Translations under genes and position numbers: made by a program | Shown here: one piece after another, positions 57,428 to 64,000 of the stretch | Position numbering within the stretch: position 1 is the stretch's first letter | Layout of the letters: each line of letters opens with the position of its first letter | The notes under the pieces: generated by a model | What the model saw: only the letters and a program-made list of their open reading frames with translations | Database searches by the model: none | What the model was told of the DNA's origin: nothing | Assembly (NCBI GenBank): GCA_016195325.1 | Contig: JACPZX010000017.1 | Location: forward strand, 1-64,000 | Direction of reading: 5' to 3' | Length of the DNA stretch: 64,000 nt | Origin: Acidobacteriota bacterium | Lineage (GTDB): Bacteria > Acidobacteriota > Polarisedimenticolia > JACPZX01

Positions 57428-59335
57428 TCAAGGCGACGGCGCCGGGAGGAGCGCGCGGAGATCTTCGGGGAGCGCCGCACCGGCCGCGGCGCCCCGACCC
57501 GCCGCCGCCCTCGCGAGATCCGTGAGGCCGAGGCGGACCGCCGCGCGCGCGAACGGGACGAGCATCTTCGGGAAGGCGGCGCTCGCGGCGAGCGCCGAGT
57601 CGAGAGCGGCGATCGCGTCCGCCGGCCTCCCCGTCAGCGCCAGGGCGAGGATCTGCCGGCCGCGCGCGTCGGCGTCCGCGGGCTTCGCCTTCACGGCCAG
57701 ATCCAGGTGCGGAATCGCGGCGGCGGCGTCCCCCCGATCCAGGAGAAGAATCCCCAGGTTCATGTTCGCGGCGTACTCCTCCGGGTGGAGAGCGAGCTGC
57801 TGGCGATACGCCGATTCGGCCTCGGCGAGGCGCCCCGCGCGGGCGAGCGCCAGCCCCAGATCCGAGCGCACGTCGGGGAGGGCGGCGTCGAGACGGGCGG
57901 CGGCGCCGATCTCGTCGATCGCCCCGCGGACGTCCCCCCGATCGAGGAGCTCGCGGCCGAGATTGTGGCGGGCCTCGGCGAGATCCCCCTGGATCTCGAG
58001 GGCGCGGCGATACTCGACGATGGCCGCCTCGTGATCGCCGCGCTCGCCGAGGGCGTGGCCGTAGTTGAAGTGGACCTTTGCGCTTCGCGGCGACGTGGCG
58101 GCGGTCCTCGAGAAGAGCGTGAGCTGGTCCGACCAGTCGCGGTTCCGCTCCACGGTGCGGGCGGCGAAGAGAGCGATTGCGAGCGCGAGCGCCCCGACCC
58201 CCGCGCGCCGCAAGGCCGGGCGCGACGAGAGGGGCGGCTCGCCGAAGAGCGCCGCGACGGCGAGGCACAGCCCCACGGAGGGAAGATAGAGGAGGCGCTC
58301 GGCCATCTGCGTTCCGGTCGGCACGAGGAGGTTCGAAGCCGGCAGGATCGCGACGAGGTAGATCAGGATCCCCAGGCCGGAGAGGCGCCCCCGGCGCAGG
58401 AGGAGCAGCCCGGCGGCGAGCAGCGCGACGTGGGCGGCCGCCGAAGCGAGGAAGAGCGGGTCGAGCGGCGAGCCGATCGCCTCGATCTGGCGGTACGAGT
58501 AGTCCGCCGACAGGGTCCGCGGAAATACCAGGAGCCCCAGATACCGTCCGAGGACGCCGACGGACGTGAGGAGGCGCGTCGCCCCGCCGGCCGAGGCGTA
58601 CACGTTGGATCTCGGATCGATCATCGACGCCGCCGGCACGAGCGCCGCGCGGGCCGCGACGTACCCCCCCGCGAGGAGCGCGAGACCGGCGAGCTCCAGG
58701 CGTCTCGATCGCGACGGCCGCCCGGCACGATCCTCATGCGGGGGGGCCACCGCGGCGAGGGCGGCGAGCGCCGGGAACACGATCGCGTTCTCCTTCGAGA
58801 GGAGCCCGACGCCGAACAGGGCGATCGTGGCGGCGAACGCCCCGGCGCCCCGGCGCGCGCGCAGGTGCACGAGCCAGGCCGCGAGAACCGAGAGCGCGGC
58901 GAGGAGCTCCGACCGGCCGACGACGGGAGCGACCGCCTCCACGTGGACAGGATGCGCCGCGAAGAGAAGCCCCGCGGCAAGTCCGGCGCCGCCCGGGAGC
59001 CCGAGCGCCATCGCCAGCAGCACGACAGCGCCCGAGACGAGGCCGTGCAGCAGCGCGTTGACGACGTGGTATCCCGCCGCCCCCTCCCCCGTGACGGCCC
59101 GATTCAGCGCGAGGCTGAGGATCGTGATCGGCCGGTAGAGGTCGGCCGGCCCATGCGCCCCGGCCCAGTAGCTCGAGAGGAAGATGTCCCGGACCGCCGA
59201 CGGATCGCGGGCGAACGGATTGTCGCGGACGACGGCGATGTCGTCGAAGACGAACTCGTTCGGGATCGTGTTCGCGTAGAGAAGCGCCCCGACGAGCGCG
59301 GCCGCGGCCGCGAGCCCCCACCCGCGCGCCGTCAA
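57428..59335 (-). CDS. Multispan membrane protein with C-terminal TPR domain (TMTC-like)
   Basis: 635 residues. About ten hydrophobic helices up to residue 390, with the early motif NEFVFDDIAVVRDNP (acidic DD) and LYRPITILSLALN typical of DUF1736/TMTC-type and GT-C glycosyltransferase-like proteins. From about 400, at least five tetratricopeptide repeats (KVHFNYGHALGERGDHEAAI, RHNLGRELLDRGDVRGAI, SDLGLALARAGRLAEAE, ANMNLGILLLDRGDAAAAI). It may transfer sugar from a lipid donor to proteins or polysaccharide. Its start overlaps the SGNH gene stop by 4 bp. Confidence 0.85.
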   Translation of the reverse strand: MTARGWGLAAAAALVGALLYANTIPNEFVFDDIAVVRDNPFARDPSAVRDIFLSSYWAGAHGPADLYRPITILSLALNRAVTGEGAAGYHVVNALLHGLVSGAVVLLAMALGLPGGAGLAAGLLFAAHPVHVEAVAPVVGRSELLAALSVLAAWLVHLRARRGAGAFAATIALFGVGLLSKENAIVFPALAALAAVAPPHEDRAGRPSRSRRLELAGLALLAGGYVAARAALVPAASMIDPRSNVYASAGGATRLLTSVGVLGRYLGLLVFPRTLSADYSYRQIEAIGSPLDPLFLASAAAHVALLAAGLLLLRRGRLSGLGILIYLVAILPASNLLVPTGTQMAERLLYLPSVGLCLAVAALFGEPPLSSRPALRRAGVGALALAIALFAARTVERNRDWSDQLTLFSRTAATSPRSAKVHFNYGHALGERGDHEAAIVEYRRALEIQGDLAEARHNLGRELLDRGDVRGAIDEIGAAARLDAALPDVRSDLGLALARAGRLAEAESAYRQQLALHPEEYAANMNLGILLLDRGDAAAAIPHLDLAVKAKPADADARGRQILALALTGRPADAIAALDSALAASAAFPKMLVPFARAAVRLGLTDLARAAAGRGAAAGAALPEDLRALLPAPSP

Positions 59336-60405
59336 GGGCCGACTCCCCTCTCGGGGGGAGGCGGCGCGGCGGAGCCCTCGAGGAGGCGCCGGGCGATCGC
59401 CCGCGCGGCGACGGCATGACCGGCCGGAGACGGATGCGCGTCGGCGGGCACGAGAAAGAGCGGCGACCCCGCGCGCGCGGCGTCACGAAACGCCGGCAGG
59501 AGGTCGAGGAAGGGGATGCCGGCCTCTGCGGCCCAGCCGGGAAGGCGATCCGAGGCGAAGGACCTATCCTCGCCCGAGACGTTTCCGCACGACGGATAGA
59601 GGACGAGAAGGGACGCGCGGCCCCGCCTCCCGAGCGCGCCTCCGAAGGCGACGAGCGCCCTGTGATAGGCCTCCCAGGCCTCGGGAGCCGCGTCGGGGCC
59701 GGCGCGCGACGGCTCCACCCGGGGGATCGCGTCGTGCGACTTCATCGCGACGCTTCCCCTGGCCGCCAGGATCTGGAGCGCGTTGAAGCAGGCGGTGTCC
59801 TGGAGAAACCTGAGAAGCGGGCCCACGACGGGCCTCGACTTCACCGCGGCGTGCTCGCGCATCTGATCGTAGACGAGCGCGGGGCGCGTCAGGTCGGAGA
59901 TGTCGTTCGGGGAGAATGTGACGATGACCAGGTTCGGATCGACGCGATCCGCCTTCTCGATCCAGAACCGCTCCTCGTCCAGGACGCCGAAGCCGTTGGC
60001 CCCGCCGTTCACGACCTCGTACCCGGCCGCGGGGGATGCCGCGCGCAGCGCCGCCTGGAGGAGCGCGGGGTAGGCCTCGTCGTCGTTCACGTGATCGCCG
60101 AACGTGTAGGAGTCCCCGAGGCACAGGACGCGCCGCGCCGACGCCGGCCGCGCTTCGGGCAGATCGCGCCCGCGGAAGCCGAGGTTGTTGATCCGGATGT
60201 GCGACGGGAGATCGCGGCGGACGCGATCGGTGAAGTCCTGCCCCGGCTCGAAGAGACCGGGGATGGCATCGAGGGTCCTCAGATCGGGGGAGCGCAGCGC
60301 TCTCGAGGGGGCGAGGCCGGTCAGCCTCAACGCGATCTCGGCGGCGCCGAAGAAGAGGCCGGCGGAGGCGCACGCGAGGAGAGCGTTCCGGAGACCGCCC
60401 CTCAT
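59332..60405 (-). CDS. SGNH/GDSL-family hydrolase, membrane-anchored
   Basis: 357 residues. An N-terminal helix (LLACASAGLFFGAAEIAL) is a signal anchor. The SGNH blocks are in order: LCLGDSYTFGDHV (Ser), NGGANGFG (Gly/Asn), FSPNDI (Asn) and DAHPSPAGH (Asp/His). Such periplasmic esterases in polysaccharide operons usually remove or add O-acetyl groups, as in alginate modification. It lies between the initiating glycosyltransferase and the TPR protein with overlaps or a 1-bp gap, so it is one operon. Confidence 0.9.
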   Translation of the reverse strand: MRGGLRNALLACASAGLFFGAAEIALRLTGLAPSRALRSPDLRTLDAIPGLFEPGQDFTDRVRRDLPSHIRINNLGFRGRDLPEARPASARRVLCLGDSYTFGDHVNDDEAYPALLQAALRAASPAAGYEVVNGGANGFGVLDEERFWIEKADRVDPNLVIVTFSPNDISDLTRPALVYDQMREHAAVKSRPVVGPLLRFLQDTACFNALQILAARGSVAMKSHDAIPRVEPSRAGPDAAPEAWEAYHRALVAFGGALGRRGRASLLVLYPSCGNVSGEDRSFASDRLPGWAAEAGIPFLDLLPAFRDAARAGSPLFLVPADAHPSPAGHAVAARAIARRLLEGSAAPPPPERGVGP

Positions 60406-60406
60406 G

Positions 60407-61810
60407 TCAGTAACCGGGTCGGAAGACGATCGTCTGCAGCGTCTTGAGCACGATCACCGCGTCGAGGAAGAACGACCGCTCCTGGAGGTAGTACAGATCG
60501 TACTGGAGCTTCGTGTGCGCGTCCTCCACGGTGTTCCCATAGGGGTGGTTCACCTGCGCCCACCCGGTGAGGCCCGGGCGCACCGCGAACCTCAGGGTGT
60601 AGTACGGGATCTCCCTCTCGAGCAGCTCCACGAAGTGCGCGCGCTCGGGGCGCGGGCCGATCACGGCCATCTCCCCGCGCAGCACGTTCACGAACTGCGG
60701 GATCTCGTCGATGCGCGCGCGCCGCAGGAATCTCCCGATGACCGTCACGCGGTGGTCCCCGGCGTCCGCCCACCTCGGCCCGCTCTCCTTCTCCGCGTCG
60801 GCGACCATGGTGCGGAATTTCAGGAGGCGGTACGGCTTCCGGGCGAGGCCGAGGCGCTCCTGCCGGTAGAGGATCGGCCCCCGGGAGGTCAGCCGGATCG
60901 CCGCACCGACGATCAGGATGAGGGGCGAGAGGAGGGCGAGGGCGCCGGCGGCGACGACGTAGTCGAACAGCCTCATCAGCCTCAGCTTTTCCTGAGCGAC
61001 CAGACCCGGGGAATCCTGGCCGAAGAGCAGCCAGCGGTCCTCGATGAACCTCACGGGCACCTTGCCCGTCACGCGCATATAAAAGGTGGGGAGCTCGTAG
61101 ACCCGGACCCCCCGCGCCTTCAGCTCCAGCATGCGGCGGACCAGGTGACCGTTCGACGCGCCGGTGAACCCCGCGGAGAAGACGATGGCCTCGATCCCCT
61201 CGCGGGCCGCGACGTCGGCGATCCCCTCGGTGTCGCCGAGCACCGGGACGCCGAGGACCGTGAGGCCCTGGAGCGCGGGGTCGTCGACGACGATGCCGGC
61301 GATCCGGTACTCGCCGCCGTAGGCGGATTCGAGATCCCGGATGAGCGCCTGGGCGGTCTCGCCGGCGCCCACGAGGAGCACCGCGCGCGGCGCGACGAAC
61401 CGCCGGGAGACGAGGTCGTAGGCGTTCCGCCACAGGTAGATGAGGACCGCCACCAGCGGCGCCTGGATCGCCATGACGCGGCGGGCGATGCGCCAGTACG
61501 GGACGACGTAGTAGAGCGTGGCGATCACGACGAACGCCGCCGTCACCAGGGCCGCGATGTGGAAGAACGAATGGGACTCCCGGTAGCGCCGATCGAGCTC
61601 GTAGAGCTGGCCGACGAAGAACACGAGGAGGTAGACGGAGAAATAGATGATGCTCCCGCCGGTGAACCGGTCGAGCAGGAAGAGAATGTTGAAGTGCGCG
61701 AAGCGGGCGATGACGAAGGCGAGGAGCAGCGACACGACGAGAATCGTGAAGTCCCCCAGCACGAGGAGGATCTGCTGTCGTCTCACCGGGACGCGGAAGA
61801 GGCCGGCCAT
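60407..61810 (-). CDS. Polyprenyl-phosphate glycosyl-1-phosphate transferase (exopolysaccharide initiation)
   Basis: 467 residues from ATG 61810. Four N-terminal helices, a CoA-binding-like nucleotide domain (AVLLVGAGETAQALIRDLE), a fifth helix (DYVVAAGALALLSPLILIVG), and the catalytic domain: GPILYRQERLGLARKPYRLLKFRTMV-type core, LRRARIDEIPQFVNVLRGEM, GPRPERAHFV, RPGLTGWAQV. It places the first sugar phosphate on undecaprenyl phosphate (WbaP/EpsZ/WcaJ type). TATATT (61825-61820) lies 9 nt before ATG, a possible -10 box with a nearly leaderless transcript. Confidence 0.94.
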   Translation of the reverse strand: MAGLFRVPVRRQQILLVLGDFTILVVSLLLAFVIARFAHFNILFLLDRFTGGSIIYFSVYLLVFFVGQLYELDRRYRESHSFFHIAALVTAAFVVIATLYYVVPYWRIARRVMAIQAPLVAVLIYLWRNAYDLVSRRFVAPRAVLLVGAGETAQALIRDLESAYGGEYRIAGIVVDDPALQGLTVLGVPVLGDTEGIADVAAREGIEAIVFSAGFTGASNGHLVRRMLELKARGVRVYELPTFYMRVTGKVPVRFIEDRWLLFGQDSPGLVAQEKLRLMRLFDYVVAAGALALLSPLILIVGAAIRLTSRGPILYRQERLGLARKPYRLLKFRTMVADAEKESGPRWADAGDHRVTVIGRFLRRARIDEIPQFVNVLRGEMAVIGPRPERAHFVELLEREIPYYTLRFAVRPGLTGWAQVNHPYGNTVEDAHTKLQYDLYYLQERSFFLDAVIVLKTLQTIVFRPGY

Positions 61811-61900
61811 CGCGCGCCCAATATAGGCCCCGACCGGGGGGAGGTGGGATCGCCCTCCGGCGACGCGACGCCGCGGGAAGGACGCTCGGCGCCGCGAGGA

Positions 61901-61929
61901 TTGACGCACGCGGGGGCGCGGCGTAGCCT
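61901..61929 (+). promoter_or_regulatory. Sigma-70-type promoter of the aminopeptidase gene
   Basis: TTGACG (61901-61906) and TAGCCT (61924-61929) with a 17-bp spacer, 54 bp before ATG 61984. The rest of the divergent gap 61811-61983 shows no other clear site. Confidence 0.55.
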
Positions 61930-61983
61930 CGGCCGGCTCCGCGCGCCTTCCCGCGCGCTCCCCATCCCCACGGAGGGTCGAAG

Positions 61984-64000
61984 ATGACCGCGCTCTCCCG
62001 CTTCGCCGCCGCGATCCTCATCGCCGCGGCCCCGGCCGCCTACTCCGCGGAGGGTACGGGGCGCGCCGCGTCGCACCGCCCGGGTCCCGGGCGCCTGCCC
62101 GACGAGGTCGCCCCCACGCGGTACGACCTCAAGCTCAAGGTGGATCCGCGCGAGGATCACTTCGAGGGGGAGGTCGTCATCGGCCTCGACGTGCGCGAGC
62201 GCGTCTACACGTTCAACCTCCACGCCCGGGACCTGAAGATCGAGTCGGTCCTCGTGACGGCGGGCGGGCGCACCTTTCCGGCGCTCGTCGCAGACGCCGC
62301 GGGGGCCGGGGCGGAGCCCGGCGAGGGAGAGAAGATGGTGACCCTCCCCGCGTCGCTGGATCCGGGGCCGGCGGAGGCGCGCGTCGTCTTCTCGGGATCG
62401 TTCGACCGGAATCTCGCGGGGCTCTACCGCGCGCGCGACGAGGCCGGCAACTGGTACGCCTACACCCAGTTCGAGACCGCGGACGCACGGCGCGCGTTCC
62501 CGTGCTTCGACGAGCCGCGCTTCAAGACTCCGTTCCGGCTCACCCTCACGATCCCCGAGTCGATGTCGGCGATCGCGACGACCCTCGACGAGGCGACGAC
62601 CGCGAAGGGCGGCTTCAAGACCATCCGCTTCCGCGAGACCCGCCCCCTCCCGGCGTACCTCCTCTCCTTCGACGTCGGTGATTTCGACCTCGTGGAGGGG
62701 CCGAAGAGCACGACGCGCATCCGGGGCGTCGCCGCGAAGGGGAAGGGCCCGATGCTCGAGTCGTCGCTCCGGACCCACGCCGAGATGGTCCCGATCATGG
62801 AGGAGTACTTCGGGCAGCCGTACCCCTTCGACAAGCTCGACGCCGCCGCGCAGACCGAGTTTGCCGCAGGCGCGATGGAGAACGCCGGCCTCATCACGTA
62901 CCGGGAGGAGGCGCTCCTCGTCGATCCGAAGACGACCTCCCTCGCCCGGCTCTGGAGGATCGACGCGGTCATCGCGCACGAGATCGCGCACGAGTGGTTC
63001 GGCGACCTCGTGACGATGCCGTGGTGGAACGACATCTGGCTGAACGAGTCGTTCGCGACGTGGATGGCGGCGCGGGCGACCGACCTCTGGCACCCCGAGC
63101 GGCGCGCGCGGGAGGGGCTCCTGGTGCAGCGCGCGGGCGCGTTCGCCGCCGACTCCGTCGCGGGGACGCGCGCGGTGCGCCAGCCGGTGAACGGCGTCCG
63201 CGACGCGGAGTCGTCCTTCGACGCGCTCACCTACGCGAAGGGAGCCACCATCCTCGCCATGATCGAGCAGTGGCTCGGCGAGGAGACGTTTCGCGCCGGG
63301 ATTCGCCGCCACCTCGCGGCGCACGCGTACGGGAACGCCACGGCCGACGATCTCTTCGAGGCCCTGGGCGCCGCGTCCGGCAAGGACGTGGGGAAGATGG
63401 CCCGGACATTCCTCGATCGTCCCGGCGTGCCGCGCGTGGACGCCGCGCCGTCGTGCCAGGCGGCGGCGCCTCCCATGGTGACGCTGACCCAGACCCTCTA
63501 CCGCCCTCTCGGCGGCGCGGCCCCCGAGGGCCTCCCGCCGGGCGGCCCGTGGATCATCCCCGTCTGTCTCGCCTATCCGGCCGGTGGCGGCGTCTCGCGG
63601 ACCTGCGTCGTCCTCTCGGAGGAGCGGATGACCTCCCCGCTCCCCGGCGCCACGTCGTGCCCGGCATGGATCCACCCCGACGCGGGCGAGTACGGCTATT
63701 ACCGCTGGTCGGTGCCCCGCGACGTCGCGGCGCGGCTCGGCGAGGCCGTGTCCTCTCCGTGGGGGGTGAGCGGAACGGCGGGGGCCGACGACGCCACGCG
63801 CTCCCGTATCGCCCTCCTCGATCAGTCGTGGGCGATGGTCGCCGCCGGGAAGCTCGACCCCGGCGCCTTCCTGACGACCCTCGAGGCGGTGGCGAAGCAC
63901 GGCGGCCGGCGGGAGCTGGAGCAGGTCGCCTCACGCCTCGACCGCGTGGCGGAGGTCTGGGACGACCTGGCGAGCGGCGAGGGGTTCGAGTCCTTCGTGC
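61984..64000 (+). CDS. Exported M1-family zinc aminopeptidase, C-terminus beyond the window
   Basis: 672 complete codons are visible and the frame is still open at the right edge. An N-terminal signal peptide (FAAAILIAAAPAAYSA) gives export. The M1 N-domain begins PTRYDLKLKVDP. The exopeptidase motif is GAMENAG; the zinc site is HEIAHEWFGD with the third ligand Glu in WLNESFATWM, 18 residues on. The ERAP/ERAP-like C-terminal domain begins near residue 500 and is cut. It removes N-terminal amino acids from peptides in the periplasm or outside the cell. It starts after GGAGGG, 7 nt from ATG. Confidence 0.93.
   Translation, partial: MTALSRFAAAILIAAAPAAYSAEGTGRAASHRPGPGRLPDEVAPTRYDLKLKVDPREDHFEGEVVIGLDVRERVYTFNLHARDLKIESVLVTAGGRTFPALVADAAGAGAEPGEGEKMVTLPASLDPGPAEARVVFSGSFDRNLAGLYRARDEAGNWYAYTQFETADARRAFPCFDEPRFKTPFRLTLTIPESMSAIATTLDEATTAKGGFKTIRFRETRPLPAYLLSFDVGDFDLVEGPKSTTRIRGVAAKGKGPMLESSLRTHAEMVPIMEEYFGQPYPFDKLDAAAQTEFAAGAMENAGLITYREEALLVDPKTTSLARLWRIDAVIAHEIAHEWFGDLVTMPWWNDIWLNESFATWMAARATDLWHPERRAREGLLVQRAGAFAADSVAGTRAVRQPVNGVRDAESSFDALTYAKGATILAMIEQWLGEETFRAGIRRHLAAHAYGNATADDLFEALGAASGKDVGKMARTFLDRPGVPRVDAAPSCQAAAPPMVTLTQTLYRPLGGAAPEGLPPGGPWIIPVCLAYPAGGGVSRTCVVLSEERMTSPLPGATSCPAWIHPDAGEYGYYRWSVPRDVAARLGEAVSSPWGVSGTAGADDATRSRIALLDQSWAMVAAGKLDPGAFLTTLEAVAKHGGRRELEQVASRLDRVAEVWDDLASGEGFESFV

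Noticed and set aside
1-64000. CRISPR arrays, insertion sequences, tRNA or rRNA genes
   Set aside because: I saw no regularly spaced direct repeats, no transposase motifs with terminal repeats and no clear cloverleaf or rRNA sequence. A dedicated tRNA search would be decisive.

Overview
This is a GC-rich stretch of a Gram-negative chromosome. lpxB, a Wza/Wzc export pair and many periplasmic c-type cytochromes show an outer membrane. The combination of multiheme cytochromes, NtrC-type regulators, a membrane-bound CadC-like regulator and DUF362 genes suggests an Acidobacteriota-like or similar anaerobic or facultative soil/sediment lineage. That placement is inference from gene content only.

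Layout. (1) 1-2700 looks acquired: an alpha/beta hydrolase (cut by the window edge), an ArsR regulator with an AHSA1/SRPBCC partner, and two integron-type gene cassettes separated by a well-formed attC site (1977-2063). (2) 3048-5112, minus strand: ilvE, a degenerate HemC-like gene and a 70-residue protein. (3) 5247-13682: a nonaheme cytochrome c with a cytochrome b partner, a globin-coupled histidine kinase, a PAS histidine kinase, a tetraheme cytochrome, an NtrC regulator, two related small proteins and a lone receiver protein. (4) 18644-13687, minus strand: two tandem GAPDH paralogues, a Rieske protein (frameshifted in this sequence) and a cytochrome b fused to a nine-heme domain. (5) 18922-23227: an NfnAB-type transhydrogenase fusion, a zinc-ribbon/ferritin-like protein, a HEAT-repeat protein and an OsmC protein. 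(6) 29571-23224, minus strand: a membrane-anchored GcvH-like protein, HybA-like and HybB/NrfD-like subunits, a histidine kinase with c-heme motifs, an NtrC regulator and an archaemetzincin. (7) 36261-29819, minus strand: a CoA-transferase, ferredoxin, a 2-oxoacid:ferredoxin oxidoreductase and a MaeB malic enzyme, ended by an intrinsic terminator. (8) 36486-50996: housekeeping genes (priA, trmJ-like, uracil-DNA glycosylase, coaBC, rpoZ, gmk, yicC, lpxB) mixed with small membrane proteins. (9) 51168-61810: exopolysaccharide synthesis and export. (10) 61984-end: an M1 aminopeptidase, truncated by the window.

The most striking signal is regulatory. Ten sigma-54 (-24/-12) promoter matches sit in front of the redox genes of regions 2-7 and I found none in front of the housekeeping or polysaccharide genes. 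A palindrome, (A/G)TGCGC-N6-GCGCA(T/C), lies about 93 bp upstream of two of these promoters; it recurs in front of the transhydrogenase, and an imperfect copy lies 90 bp from a third promoter. With three histidine kinases (globin-, PAS- and c-heme-linked) and two NtrC activators in the same 20 kb, this looks like one sigma-54 redox regulon joining quinone/multiheme electron transfer to ferredoxin, NAD(P)H and carbon-acid metabolism. I do not recognise it as a described system.
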